From assembly GCA_902613915.1 (NCBI GenBank), contig CACMJB010000007.1, positions 1-54,062 on the forward strand: a stretch of DNA of 54,062 nucleotides, in the 5' to 3' direction. Origin of the DNA: an uncultured Pelagibacteraceae bacterium (GTDB taxonomy: Bacteria > Pseudomonadota > Alphaproteobacteria > Pelagibacterales > Pelagibacteraceae). Positions 33,789 through 42,438 of the stretch are shown piece by piece. Numbering within the stretch: the stretch's first letter is position 1; every line of letters starts with the position of its first letter. Both the position numbers and the translations under genes were made by a program. Below the pieces are notes generated by a model. It searched no databases. It was not told the DNA's origin and saw nothing but the letters and a program-made list of their open reading frames with translations.

Positions 33789-34162
33789 GTAATGAAATTC
33801 AAAAAAATGTTTTTGGAGAGCCACTTGAGCCTTGTTCTAATGATCCTGTAACTGGTTGGTTTAGAGATGGTTGTTGTAACACTGATAAAAATGACAGAGG
33901 TGTTCATACTGTCTGTGCTAAAGTAACAGATAAATTTTTATTATGGTCCAAAAAGGTAGGAAATGATCTAATTACACCAAATCCAGAGTTTGGATTTCCT
34001 GGATTAAAAGATGGTGACTGTTGGTGCGTTTGTGCGAATTGGTTTGCAAAATCTATTGAAGAAGATGCGGCATGTTCAATTTATTTAAAAAAAACAAATA
34101 TTAAAACTTTAAAACTAATTCCTATTGAAAAATTAAAAAAGTTTGCAGTTGACTTATCTTAG
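33785..34162 (+). CDS. DUF2237 protein
   Basis: 125 aa. NVFGEPLEPCSNDPVTGWFRDGCC, then GVHTVCAKVTDKFL and GDCWCVCANWFAKS match DUF2237, whose members keep several Cys. The arrangement (C, CC, C, CxC) suggests a metal or redox site. The motif PGLKDGDCWCVCA is the best family marker. Function unknown. Overlaps the preceding oxygenase by 4 bases and is convergent with the TPR gene (4-base overlap). Confidence 0.87.
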   Translation: MSNEIQKNVFGEPLEPCSNDPVTGWFRDGCCNTDKNDRGVHTVCAKVTDKFLLWSKKVGNDLITPNPEFGFPGLKDGDCWCVCANWFAKSIEEDAACSIYLKKTNIKTLKLIPIEKLKKFAVDLS

Positions 34163-34662
34163 TAAACTTTAGAGCCTCTTGTCTTAATAATTAACTCTAA
34201 TTCACCGTATTCTTTACAATTACAATTTTTAAGTACTTCTAGTCTTTCATTGGCTTTATCTATTCTATTTGTTTGAACATAAAGCTCGCCCAGGTATTCA
34301 TTTATACCATTATGTTTTGGATCTATCGCTAAACCTCTTAAATAATAATCTTCGGCTTCAGAAAAATTACCAACCTTCCTAGAAGTAAAACCCATATAAT
34401 TTAGTATGTCAGGATTATTTTTGTCTGTTTTTAATGCTTTGCTTAATTTTTTAAATGCTTGAGAATACAACTTTTCGGCTTTTTCTTTTTTATCTTTTTT
34501 TTCTAATTTGCCCGCCCTCTTAATTAAGCTCACAGAGGATTTATATAAATTTTCAGAGTTATTACTATCTCCTCCTCCGCTATTACTTCCGCTGCTATCG
34601 CTTCCAGCAGAAAAAGCTGGTCCAAATGATAAAATCAAAAATATTAAAATTGTTCTTAACAT
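34159..34662 (-). CDS. Secreted TPR-repeat protein
   Basis: 167 aa with a signal peptide (MLRTILIFLILSFGPAFSAG) and a Ser/Gly-rich linker (residues 19-36). Two to three tetratricopeptide repeats follow: PDILNYMGFTSRKVGNFSEAE and YYLRGLAIDPKHNGINEYLGE, then LYVQTNRIDKANERL. Periplasmic scaffold or protein-interaction role. The late Cys-x-Cys (NCNCKEYGELE) may bind metal or form a disulfide. Standing alone on the minus strand. Confidence 0.82.
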   Translation of the reverse strand: MLRTILIFLILSFGPAFSAGSDSSGSNSGGGDSNNSENLYKSSVSLIKRAGKLEKKDKKEKAEKLYSQAFKKLSKALKTDKNNPDILNYMGFTSRKVGNFSEAEDYYLRGLAIDPKHNGINEYLGELYVQTNRIDKANERLEVLKNCNCKEYGELELIIKTRGSKVY

Positions 34663-34695
34663 TATGCGAATTATTAAATCTTTTTAAAAAAATTG

Positions 34696-35406
34696 TTATG
34701 CGACAGATGATCTGCCTCCATCAACACCAAATATTTGTCCTGTGATCCAAGAACTTTCATCACTTAAAAGAAATCTTGCTAATGAAGAAGAGTCTGCTCC
34801 CTCACCTAATCTTTTTAGAGGATGCATTTTTGCAATTCCCTCAGCAATTTTTTCATTCTTTAAAAAATTACTAGACATTTTTGAATTTGTTAAACTTGGC
34901 GCGATACAATTAACTCTAATATTTGGTGCGAACTCAGCTGCTAATGCAATTGTTAAACCTTCAATCGCTCCTTTAGCAGATGAAACAATTGCGTGATTTG
35001 GAAAACCTTGTTTCACAGCTACAGTAGAAAATAGAACAATTGATCCTTTGTTTTGCTTTAAATTATCTCCGAATGTTTTGATTACCTCAGCTGCAGAAAC
35101 TAAATTTAAATTAAATGCTTTTAAAAAATCACTTTTTTTAGTTAACTTTAAAGGTTTAAGGTCAATTGAACCTATGCAATAAGCTAATCCGTTAATAGGT
35201 TCTTCACCAATATCGCTTAGAATTTTTTCGGAAAAGTTTTCTTCTAAAACATCACAAACTGTAAAAGATGCGCCTAAATCACCAGCCATAGATGACACGC
35301 TACCTTCATCTCGTCCAACTAGGTGTACTTCGTCTCCTCCATCTACTAATTTTTTAGCTAATGATGAGCCAATTGAGCCTGTGGCACCTAAAATTATTTT
35401 TTTCAT
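34696..35406 (-). CDS. SDR-like protein lacking the catalytic tyrosine
   Basis: The ATG at 35406 gives 236 aa opening with the Rossmann motif MKKIILGATGSIGSSLAKKL; another ATG at 35421 adds five residues and cannot be excluded. NNAG-like and FSTVAVKQG (Ser) are present, but the expected YxxxK reads VSSAK, so the Tyr is Val. The end ITGQIFGVDGGRSSV is typical for SDRs. I recall related SDRs next to photolyases in other proteobacteria with the same change. It may bind NAD(P)H without classical catalysis. Divergent from the photolyase, 84 bases apart. Confidence 0.82.
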   Translation of the reverse strand: MKKIILGATGSIGSSLAKKLVDGGDEVHLVGRDEGSVSSMAGDLGASFTVCDVLEENFSEKILSDIGEEPINGLAYCIGSIDLKPLKLTKKSDFLKAFNLNLVSAAEVIKTFGDNLKQNKGSIVLFSTVAVKQGFPNHAIVSSAKGAIEGLTIALAAEFAPNIRVNCIAPSLTNSKMSSNFLKNEKIAEGIAKMHPLKRLGEGADSSSLARFLLSDESSWITGQIFGVDGGRSSVA

Positions 35407-35490
35407 AATTAAAGTTACCATTATTATAAGCTAAATAAACGCAAATAATGACGCGTGTAATACTTTAATAAAAAGTGTAATTTAAGAAAT

Positions 35491-36969
35491 ATGAAGCTTT
35501 TTATAGTATTGGGAAATCAATTATTTTCGCCAAAATATTTTGCTGAATATAAGGATCATACATTTTTTATGGCTGAAGATTATGGCCTTTGTACTTTTGA
35601 AAAACATCATAAGCATAAAATAATATTATTTCTGTCTTCGATGCGGTCGTTCAAAGAAGAGATAAAAGCCAAAAATTTTAAAATAATATATAAAGATATC
35701 AATAATGATTTTAATTTAGCTTATGAAAAGAAGTTAGAGAAAATTATTAAAGAAAAAAAAGTAAAAGAGCTAAGTTTCTATGAAATTGAAGATAAGTTCT
35801 TTGAAAAAAAAATACTTAATTTAGCTAAAAAAAATTCACTTAAAATCAATGAAATTAAATCTCCAATGTTTTTAATGGATAGAGCAGAATTTAAAAACTA
35901 TCTTGCAAAAAATAAAAGGCCTTTTATGGCAAATTTTTACAAATTAGTACGAACAAAAATGAATTTATTAATGAATAAAAATGGAACTCCAAAAGGTAAT
36001 AAATGGAGTTTTGATGAAGACAATAGAAAAAAACTTCCTAAAGATATTAAAATACCAGAAATTTCAAAAATAAAAGAAACAAAAGAAACGGCTAATCTTA
36101 AAAAAATAATAAATTCTAAGTTCAAAAATCATCCTGGTGAAATAGATAATTTTTGGTTTCCTACTACTCGTAAAGATGCAAATAAATGGTTAGATGAATT
36201 TCTGAAAGAAAGAATAAAATTATTTGGAGATTACGAAGATGCTGTAACTGATAAATCTAATACTGTATTTCATAGTGCTTTAAGCCCGCTTATAAATCTA
36301 GGTTTAATTACACCGGAAGAGGTAATTGAAAAATTAAAAAAGATTGAAAGCAAAGTCCCTTTAAATTCATTTGAAGGTTACATAAGACAAATCATCGGTT
36401 GGAGAGAATTCATGCGAGGAATTTATCAAAACTATGATGAAAGATTAGAAAATACAAATTTTTTTAATCATAAAAGAAAAATGAAAACATCTTGGTACGA
36501 TGGTTCTACTGGATTAGATCCGCTAGACCACGCAATTAATAATGCAAGTAAATATGGTTGGTCTCATCATATTGAAAGGTTAATGATACTTGCAAATATT
36601 ATGAACCTTTGTGAAATAAATCCAAAACAAGTTTATAAATGGTTTATGGAAATGTTTGTTGACTCTTCTGATTGGGTTATGTCGCCTAATGTTTATGGAA
36701 TGGGATTATTTAGTGATGGAGGAATTTTTGCAACCAAACCTTATATTTGTGGTTCAAGTTATTTTTTAAAAATGATGCATTTTAAAAAAGGTCCCTGGTG
36801 TGATGTAATGGACGGACTTTATTGGAGGTTTATTGATAGGCACAAAAAATTTTTTTTAAAAAATCCTCGTTTAGCAATGATGGTTAGAGTGTCTGAAAAA
36901 ATGAATAAGGAAAGAAAGCTCAGAATTTTTAAAGTAGCGAATAATTTTATTAAGGAAAATACTAATTAA
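35491..36969 (+). CDS. Photolyase/cryptochrome, FeS-BCP (PhrB-type) family, cluster Cys apparently lost
   Basis: 492 aa. The N-terminal alpha/beta antenna-type domain starts LFIVLGNQLF. The FAD domain shows FEGYIRQIIGWREFMRGIY, YGWSHHIERLMILANIMNL, DSSDWVMSPNVYGMGLFSDGG and KPYICGSSYFLKM, all hallmarks of the prokaryotic (6-4) photolyase group that normally binds a [4Fe-4S] cluster. The usual YCxxC and ACPF block before LYW is shortened and reads HFKKGPWCDVMDG, and the first ligand position seems to be Pro344. It should repair UV photoproducts using light. Followed by a one-base overlap with the DCC gene. Confidence 0.87.
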   Translation: MKLFIVLGNQLFSPKYFAEYKDHTFFMAEDYGLCTFEKHHKHKIILFLSSMRSFKEEIKAKNFKIIYKDINNDFNLAYEKKLEKIIKEKKVKELSFYEIEDKFFEKKILNLAKKNSLKINEIKSPMFLMDRAEFKNYLAKNKRPFMANFYKLVRTKMNLLMNKNGTPKGNKWSFDEDNRKKLPKDIKIPEISKIKETKETANLKKIINSKFKNHPGEIDNFWFPTTRKDANKWLDEFLKERIKLFGDYEDAVTDKSNTVFHSALSPLINLGLITPEEVIEKLKKIESKVPLNSFEGYIRQIIGWREFMRGIYQNYDERLENTNFFNHKRKMKTSWYDGSTGLDPLDHAINNASKYGWSHHIERLMILANIMNLCEINPKQVYKWFMEMFVDSSDWVMSPNVYGMGLFSDGGIFATKPYICGSSYFLKMMHFKKGPWCDVMDGLYWRFIDRHKKFFLKNPRLAMMVRVSEKMNKERKLRIFKVANNFIKENTN

Positions 36970-37331
36970 TGACTATAAAAATTCTTTTTAATAATTCATG
37001 TAATATTTGTAGGGCTGAAGTAAACCATTATAAAAAACATTGTAACGAACAATTAGAGTGGATTGATGTGAGTACAAATATGGAGGCACAGCATATCTCC
37101 TCCAAATCTTTTAAAGAACTTCTAAGAAGAATGCATGTAATCAAAGATGGGAAGCTAATAGAGGGAGCCGAGACTTTCTTAATTATTTGGAAAAATATCC
37201 CAAAATATAATTTTCTTTATAAAATTTTTAAGATTAGGCCCCTGTTTTTTTTACTCCAAATTTTTTATGAAATAGCTGCTTTTTTTTTATTTTTAAAAAA
37301 TAAGCATTTGCTTAAAAATGAAAAAAACTAA
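36969..37331 (+). CDS. DCC-family thiol-disulfide oxidoreductase-like protein (DUF393)
   Basis: 120 aa. [18 protein letters not shown] has the N-terminal thioredoxin-like CxxC (Cys-Asn-Ile-Cys, residues 11-14). [21 protein letters not shown] and a C-terminal hydrophobic helix ([17 protein letters not shown]) complete the DUF393 pattern. DUF393 genes often accompany photolyases. It overlaps the photolyase stop by one base and the DUF2256 start by 14 bases. Confidence 0.86.
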   Translation: MTIKILFNNSCNICRAEVNHYKKHCNEQLEWIDVSTNMEAQHISSKSFKELLRRMHVIKDGKLIEGAETFLIIWKNIPKYNFLYKIFKIRPLFFLLQIFYEIAAFFLFLKNKHLLKNEKN

Positions 37332-37443
37332 TTTACCCAAAAAAACTTGTCCTGTTTGCAATAAACCTTTTACCTGGAGAAAAAAATGGAGACTTAATTG
37401 GGAAAAAGTTAAATATTGCTCAAAAAAATGTGCTGCTAAATAA
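37318..37443 (+). CDS. DUF2256 zinc-ribbon-like small protein
   Basis: 41 aa, too short for most gene finders. [17 protein letters not shown] (Cys11, Cys14) and VKYCSKKC (Cys34, Cys38) give a four-Cys zinc site, with the FTWRKKW core that defines DUF2256. Members are usually found beside photolyase/cryptochrome genes. The start overlaps the DCC gene by 14 bases and the end overlaps the FAD-domain gene on the other strand by 8 bases. Function unknown. Confidence 0.85.
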   Translation: MKKTNLPKKTCPVCNKPFTWRKKWRLNWEKVKYCSKKCAAK

Positions 37444-38566
37444 TTTTTTGAATGATTTTGGGGATATTAGATTTAAAATTAAAATAGCCTTTATTTGAAA
37501 ATTGCCAACAAAATTCATCTCCCTCTCTAACTAAAAAATTATATTCTAAATTCTTTTTTTTCTTAATTAATTTCAAAAAAGATAAATTCTCTCCAATAGA
37601 TGGGTAAATAATATCAAACTTTTTAGTTTTTTCAGCAAATTCCTCAAATTGAGTCTCTTCTAAAACTTTTGTAACAGGAAATCTTTTAGTTTGGTCATCA
37701 ATAATTTTTTTCTTAAAATTTATAACTTTTTCATCTAATTTAATTTTCCTCTTCTCATTGCTGAGAAAAATACAAAAAATATTTTGATATTTTTTTAATT
37801 TTAAAGACTCAATGTTTAAATCATTTTCAAAAAATAATAATGTATCACTTCCAATATCTTCTTTCGAGATTTCTGGAGCTTTAAGTTTATATTCTCTAGT
37901 ATCTGTTATTGGTAATGCATTTTCATTCAATTCTACTTTTTGATATTTGTTATTTGTAAATTTTGAAATATTCCAAGCTTGTGCAACATAATGTTTCCCT
38001 TTGGTTTGAAGACCGGCTACCCACCTCCAGCTTAAGGAATTAGATGCTGCATCTCCATCGAGTAAATGTTTCATAAAAAACTCAGCTCCCTTTTGCCAAG
38101 GTAAATTTAAAGTAAAAATCCATATACTAGCAAACCACATCCTTGTGTGATTATGTAAATAATTATTTTCCTTAAGCTCCCGAACCCAATCATTAAAACA
38201 TTGAATATCTGTTCGAGCATTTATAGCTTTTTGATAATTTTCATTATCTTCGATTGTCGTAAGATCTTCTATGAAATCTGACCATACTTTTGGTCTTAAT
38301 TCTAACCAGCCTTTCCAATAAACTCTCCAGAATATTTCTTGAATAAATTTTTCTACTTTTTGATGAGGATGTTTGCTTAAAACTTTTTTGGTAACTTCAT
38401 ATTCTGTAATTAATCTGTGAGTGATATATGGTGAAAGACATGAAACGTTTTCTCTGTTTGTAGGTCCAAAATCAAAATTTCTTTTTGAATTATAGTTTGA
38501 AATTTCATTTTCGACGTAATTTTCTAAAACTTCTAAAGCTTCTTTTCTCGATGTTTTAAAATTCAT
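37436..38566 (-). CDS. Photolyase FAD-domain protein with C-terminal alpha/beta domain
   Basis: 376 aa. Residues 1-210 are a photolyase/cryptochrome FAD-binding domain: [50 protein letters not shown] and [20 protein letters not shown]. The normal N-terminal antenna domain is missing. Instead residues 240-376 ([28 protein letters not shown]) look like a Rossmann-type alpha/beta unit at the C-terminus, as if permuted. Function could be repair or light sensing. It is convergent with DUF2256 and overlaps the following small gene by 4 bases. Confidence 0.82.
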   Translation of the reverse strand: MNFKTSRKEALEVLENYVENEISNYNSKRNFDFGPTNRENVSCLSPYITHRLITEYEVTKKVLSKHPHQKVEKFIQEIFWRVYWKGWLELRPKVWSDFIEDLTTIEDNENYQKAINARTDIQCFNDWVRELKENNYLHNHTRMWFASIWIFTLNLPWQKGAEFFMKHLLDGDAASNSLSWRWVAGLQTKGKHYVAQAWNISKFTNNKYQKVELNENALPITDTREYKLKAPEISKEDIGSDTLLFFENDLNIESLKLKKYQNIFCIFLSNEKRKIKLDEKVINFKKKIIDDQTKRFPVTKVLEETQFEEFAEKTKKFDIIYPSIGENLSFLKLIKKKKNLEYNFLVREGDEFCWQFSNKGYFNFKSNIPKIIQKII

Positions 38567-38766
38567 TCCTCATCCTCATCTCTCCATCCATCCATAAACA
38601 TTTTCCAGCAAGCATAACTAACGCATGGAATTCCAACACAAAATCCTAATAAAATTCCATTTTTTGAGCCTAGATATATTGATCCTAAATGAGTAGTTCC
38701 AATTGGAATTACTGTGAGTATCAATAAAATTATTAAAAGTCTAAATGGATAAGAGGGTCTTTTCAT
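38563..38766 (-). CDS. 67-aa small membrane protein
   Basis: Two hydrophobic helices (FRLLIILLILTVIPIGTTHL and GILLGFCVGIPCVSYACWKMF) joined by a short loop, with an acidic C-terminal tail (GWRDEDEE). No family recognised. It overlaps the FAD-domain gene by 4 bases and the DUF4864 gene by one base, so it is translated in one run of minus-strand genes from MsrA to the photolyase-like protein. Confidence 0.65.
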   Translation of the reverse strand: MKRPSYPFRLLIILLILTVIPIGTTHLGSIYLGSKNGILLGFCVGIPCVSYACWKMFMDGWRDEDEE

Positions 38767-39221
38767 TAAATTGTATTGCCTTGATCAATAGGCATCGAAA
38801 CAGCAGATGTAAACCAGCAATTTTTACAATTATTTTCTGATGCTTTCTCTACGTGCCATTCATAAAATAGAAGCTGTTTATCTTTTGCTAAAATTTTTAT
38901 CTTAAAAATATATTTATTTGGTGAGTTCATTAATAATTCTATCTTATGTGAGGTGTGATTTAATAAAGTTCTATATTGATCCCCGTAAATCATAATCCTA
39001 AATCTTGCGTAAGGACCAGTGCTTTTTTTATTTTCAGGATGAGCAAATACCCATGTTTGCTTAATACCGTCATCATTTTCATTATTATTTTTTAAAGCTT
39101 CTAGCTGAATCTTGACTACATCATAAGGTAATAATTTTTCATTTGGACTTATGATTTCAGCATCCAGACTCTTTGTGAAACAAATAAAAAATAAAGTTAT
39201 TAATATTTTTTTTAATTCCAT
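38766..39221 (-). CDS. DUF4864 secreted protein
   Basis: 151 aa with a signal peptide (MELKKILITLFFICFTKSLDA). KIQLEALKNNNENDDGIKQTW, VFAHPENKKSTGPYARFRIM and HKIELLMNSPNKYIFKIKI fit DUF4864, a cystatin/NTF2-like secreted domain. Function unknown. The 3' Cys pair (NNCKNCWF) is a possible metal or disulfide site. It overlaps msrA by 10 bases. Confidence 0.78.
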   Translation of the reverse strand: MELKKILITLFFICFTKSLDAEIISPNEKLLPYDVVKIQLEALKNNNENDDGIKQTWVFAHPENKKSTGPYARFRIMIYGDQYRTLLNHTSHKIELLMNSPNKYIFKIKILAKDKQLLFYEWHVEKASENNCKNCWFTSAVSMPIDQGNTI

Positions 39222-39781
39222 ATCTTCTTTAATGTTTCATCTCTTTGACATCCTTTTTTATACATTAAATATCTAATAAAGTTTTTTTCATAATAATCCT
39301 GATGATAATTTTCTGCTTGATAGAATTTTTCAAAATCCCATACCAATGTAACAATTTTCTTATTTAATTTTTTTTGTAAATTCTGAAAAGATTTATCTAT
39401 AATTTTTTTTTGCTTATCATCTTCAAAAAAAATAACTGAACGGTAGCTTTTTCCCTTGTCACAAAATTGACCTTCGGCATCAAATGGATCTATATTTTGC
39501 CAATATATTTCTAACAATTCTTCATAATTGACGATAGAAGAGTCGTAAGTTATTTCCACTGCCTCAACGTGACCTGAGTCAGTGTAAATTACATCGGCAT
39601 AAGTAGGGTTTTTTAAATGTCCTCCAGAATATCCTGAGACAACAGATTTAACTCCATCAACTTGATCAAATGATTCTTCCATACACCAAAAACATCCACC
39701 AGCAAAATAAGCTTTTTTTTCTTCAGCTTTTAAATTTGAATTAAAAATTATTAATGTGACTAAAAGTAAAAACTTTTTCAT
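39212..39781 (-). CDS. msrA: Peptide methionine-(S)-S-oxide reductase, exported
   Basis: 189 aa with an N-terminal signal (MKKFLLLVTLIIFNSNLKAE), so it acts in the periplasm. AYFAGGCFWCMEESFDQVDGV contains the catalytic Cys30; VVSGYSGGHLKNPTYADVIY, GHVEAVEITYD and YQAENYHQDYYEKN are further family motifs. Reduces methionine sulfoxide formed by oxidants. Being near photolyases supports a light or oxidative-stress theme. Divergent from the next gene with 24 bases between. Confidence 0.94.
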   Translation of the reverse strand: MKKFLLLVTLIIFNSNLKAEEKKAYFAGGCFWCMEESFDQVDGVKSVVSGYSGGHLKNPTYADVIYTDSGHVEAVEITYDSSIVNYEELLEIYWQNIDPFDAEGQFCDKGKSYRSVIFFEDDKQKKIIDKSFQNLQKKLNKKIVTLVWDFEKFYQAENYHQDYYEKNFIRYLMYKKGCQRDETLKKIWN

Positions 39782-39805
39782 AATGAATATGTTATATTAT
39801 CCATT

Positions 39806-40120
39806 ATGGAAAACGATAGTTATATTGTCATAGAAGGAGTTCATAAAAATCCTAATAACATTGATACTATTGATGAGAACACAAAAAAGATCCACGGCCC
39901 ATTTGACCAAAAAAAAGCTAACGATTTTGCGAAAGGGTTAATTCAAAAAAATATTGATAATTTTTATCACAGAGCCTGGGTTGTTAAAGAAGGATTAAAA
40001 ATTGATGATATTTGCGAAGAATGCAAAAAGGAAGATGAAAGTGTTAAGCAAAATCTTATAATGCATAGTTACAAAATATGTAACAGTTGTAATTTGGCTA
40101 AAAGAATTTTTCCTCTTTAA
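39806..40120 (+). CDS. 104-aa protein with two CxxC pairs
   Basis: The N-terminal half (SYIVIEGVHKNPNNIDTI, GPFDQKKANDFAKGLIQK, FYHRAWVV) resembles DUF4170-like proteins in its GPF and RAWVV elements. The C-terminal half carries CEEC and CNSC separated by about 20 residues (DDICEECKKED, SYKICNSCNLAKR), likely a zinc ribbon. Function unknown. Convergent with the Yip1 gene (4-base overlap). Confidence 0.65.
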   Translation: MENDSYIVIEGVHKNPNNIDTIDENTKKIHGPFDQKKANDFAKGLIQKNIDNFYHRAWVVKEGLKIDDICEECKKEDESVKQNLIMHSYKICNSCNLAKRIFPL

Positions 40121-40638
40121 GCGCCTTTAAACAATACAATTATTAAGAATAAAAAGAACGCCTGAAACAACCAAGAAACAACTACAACACCAAAAGCTTT
40201 TAATAAACTGTCATAGTCTAAAGCAGATTTAACAGCTACAACCATACAAGCTAACATCCAAAATGCTGATCCAATAAAAGTTACTGTCATAAGTTCAGGT
40301 GTAACACCAAAAACTCTGATAAGACCTGGGGCACTTGAAAAACCTATTGTTCTTAAAAGTTCTCCGTGATTACTTTTCGTTTTTCTATCACCAAAAAGCT
40401 TTACACCTACAAAATAAATAATATATGCCCAAACGTACCAACTTAATAATGATAATGCGGGTGCAATTAAAAAATTTGATGCTCCTAAATGTAAAGAACC
40501 TACGCCTGCAGCTAAACTAGATAATACAACTACTAAACCAGCTTGGAGTGTAGCTTTTTTATCTTTCTCAACTTCTTCAAAAAGCTCAATATCAATTTTA
40601 ATTGCTCTGAAAACTCTATTTAAAAATAAATTAATCAT
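40117..40638 (-). CDS. Yip1-family membrane protein
   Basis: 173 aa with five spans. FRAIKIDIELFEEVEKDKKAT, WAYIIYFVGVKLFGD, HGELLRTIGFSSAPGLIRV and the final FGVVVVSWLFQAFFLFLIIV match bacterial Yip1-domain proteins. Role unknown, possibly membrane organisation. Overlaps the phosphatase gene by 4 bases. Confidence 0.8.
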   Translation of the reverse strand: MINLFLNRVFRAIKIDIELFEEVEKDKKATLQAGLVVVLSSLAAGVGSLHLGASNFLIAPALSLLSWYVWAYIIYFVGVKLFGDRKTKSNHGELLRTIGFSSAPGLIRVFGVTPELMTVTFIGSAFWMLACMVVAVKSALDYDSLLKAFGVVVVSWLFQAFFLFLIIVLFKGA

Positions 40639-41432
40639 GATTTTTTGGTAAATGGTTTTAATAATTTTAAGATTTTAGTATGCAATACTTTATTAGATGT
40701 GGCTAGAATATTTCCTCCATTTTCAGCTGGCTCATTTTTCCAATTTGTGACAATTGCTCCTGAGTTTTTTATAATTGGTATCAAAGGTAATATATCATAT
40801 GGCTTTAAATTAGCTTCAATTACCGCGTCTACAGTTCCTTCAGCTAACAAACAATAATTTAAAGCATCAAAACCTGCCAACCTAAATGACCACCCAAATT
40901 TTTTAATCACCCTTTTCTGTTTTTCATAACTTAGAGTTCCATGAAAATTTCCAATAATTTTTATTGTTTTCAATTTATTATTATTCGATGATTTAAGAAT
41001 AAATTTTTTATTATTTTTAAATAAGTATGATTTATTTTTATCATTAATATAATATTTATTTAACTCAGGAAAATTTGCTAAACCTAAAACTGATTTATTA
41101 TTTTCTGAAAGGCTAATAAGATTAGACCATGTTGGCGCACCAATAACAAATGCTCTTGTTCCATCGATAGGATCAATTGACCATTTAAAATTATTAGAAG
41201 AAAATTTATCTTCAAATTCTTCACCGATTATTGAGTCTTTAGGAAATTTTTTATTTATTAATGATCTAATATATTTTTCAAAAGCACGATCAAAATTAGT
41301 TACTGGATCAAAATCTTTTTTTGTCTTAGATTTATTACTTACTTTAACTCCAGAACTAGATCTCTTATTATAAAAAGTATTTAATTTTGGAGGTAAATTT
41401 TTAAGAAATTTGAATGGTTTTGTATAATCCAT
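40635..41432 (-). CDS. hisN: Inositol-monophosphatase-family phosphatase, probable histidinol-phosphatase
   Basis: The ATG at 41432 gives 265 aa; the track-length start at 41495 would extend into the divergent HPP gene with a hydrophobic leader. Metal sites: GEEFEDKFS, WSIDPIDGTRAFVIGAPTW and the late EANLKPYDILPLIPIIKNSG. RAFVxGxPTW is characteristic of HisN-type enzymes; hisI lies 8 kb away, and alphaproteobacteria use HisN in histidine synthesis. Inositol monophosphatase remains possible. Confidence 0.82.
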   Translation of the reverse strand: MDYTKPFKFLKNLPPKLNTFYNKRSSSGVKVSNKSKTKKDFDPVTNFDRAFEKYIRSLINKKFPKDSIIGEEFEDKFSSNNFKWSIDPIDGTRAFVIGAPTWSNLISLSENNKSVLGLANFPELNKYYINDKNKSYLFKNNKKFILKSSNNNKLKTIKIIGNFHGTLSYEKQKRVIKKFGWSFRLAGFDALNYCLLAEGTVDAVIEANLKPYDILPLIPIIKNSGAIVTNWKNEPAENGGNILATSNKVLHTKILKLLKPFTKKS

Positions 41433-41467
41433 TAAGTGTATATAACTTAAAATAAAAAAAAATATAT

Positions 41468-41944
41468 ATGAAAATATCAAAAAAGGTTGAACCAATCATT
41501 TTAGGTATATTTGGTTCAATAATAATTGGCGTTCTGTCATTTTTAAGTTTTGAGACATCCACAGGTTTTTGGTTGATGTTCTCTTTTGGATCAACAACTT
41601 TAATAGTTTTTGTGTTTCATGATAGTGAATTTGCTCAACCAGTAAATATTTTTTTTGGTCATTTATTAGCAATAATAATTGGAGTTATATTTAATGAAAT
41701 TTTAGGAATATCTTTTATAAGCTTAGGACTATCTGTAGGATTAACAATTACTTTAATGATTTATTTTAAAGTAGTCCATCCTCCTGCAGCAGCAAATCCA
41801 CTTATAGCATTATTTGCAGATGTTTCTGTGAATTACATTTTGTTTCCTGTTATAGTAGGATCTGTCTCTATAGTAGTTTTATCAATATTATTAAATAGAT
41901 ATCTATTAAAAAGAAACTATCCTAAAAAATGGTTTTTAAATTAA
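41468..41944 (+). CDS. HPP-family membrane protein
   Basis: 158 aa, about four spans. The family signature is KVVHPPAAANPLIALF (HPP replaced by V-HPP, with ANP-L following). LLAIIIGVIFNEILG and GFWLMFSFGSTTLIVF also fit. A related plant HPP protein transports nitrite into plastids; bacterial members are mostly uncharacterised. It lies 35 bases from the divergent hisN start and is convergent with tspO. Confidence 0.84.
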   Translation: MKISKKVEPIILGIFGSIIIGVLSFLSFETSTGFWLMFSFGSTTLIVFVFHDSEFAQPVNIFFGHLLAIIIGVIFNEILGISFISLGLSVGLTITLMIYFKVVHPPAAANPLIALFADVSVNYILFPVIVGSVSIVVLSILLNRYLLKRNYPKKWFLN

Positions 41945-42423
41945 TTATCTAAAAAAATAACAGCATTTAAAACTAGTGCGAATAAACTCCATAGGAAATA
42001 TGGCACCATTAAATAAAAACTTAGTTTATCTTTTTCAAAATAAATTTTCATCAAGATCAATATAAAAACTAATATTATAACTAGATCTAGAAATGCCAAT
42101 CCAATTGTATGGAATCCAAAGAATAAAATGCTCCACATAAGATTAAAGAATAAATGAATGAAATAAATAAATAATATTTTTTTATCGTAAAATTGAATCC
42201 AAGTTCTCCAAATTGCAAAAGACATCAAAAAATATAAAGTGGACCATACTGGTCCAAACACCCAGCTGGGTGGGTTAAAACTTGGAAGATTAATTGTTGA
42301 ATACCAAGGTTCCTTAAAAAAAAATAAAACATAATTACTTACAAAAGGAATAGAGAAAGTAATTGAAAGTATTAAAATAAAAGAAATTTTTTTGTGATAA
42401 ATGAAATTAAATTTTTTTTGCAT
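41941..42423 (-). CDS. tspO: TspO/MBR-family membrane protein
   Basis: 160 aa, five spans. LPSFNPPSWVFGPVWSTLYFLMSFAIWRTW carries the W-x-PPxWxFGPVW signature (key PPSWVFGPVW), with an N-terminal FKEPWYSTINLP and later LFFNLMWSILFFGFH. TspO binds porphyrins and, in Rhodobacter, modulates photosynthesis gene expression in response to oxygen. Fits a light or oxygen theme. It follows the DUF4910 gene by 15 bases on the same strand. Confidence 0.93.
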   Translation of the reverse strand: MQKKFNFIYHKKISFILILSITFSIPFVSNYVLFFFKEPWYSTINLPSFNPPSWVFGPVWSTLYFLMSFAIWRTWIQFYDKKILFIYFIHLFFNLMWSILFFGFHTIGLAFLDLVIILVFILILMKIYFEKDKLSFYLMVPYFLWSLFALVLNAVIFLDN

Positions 42424-42438
42424 TAAAAAATTTTAATA

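Noticed and set aside
41433-41495. Longer start for the HisN-like protein
   Set aside because: The extension is hydrophobic, unlike family members, and would overlap the divergent HPP gene.
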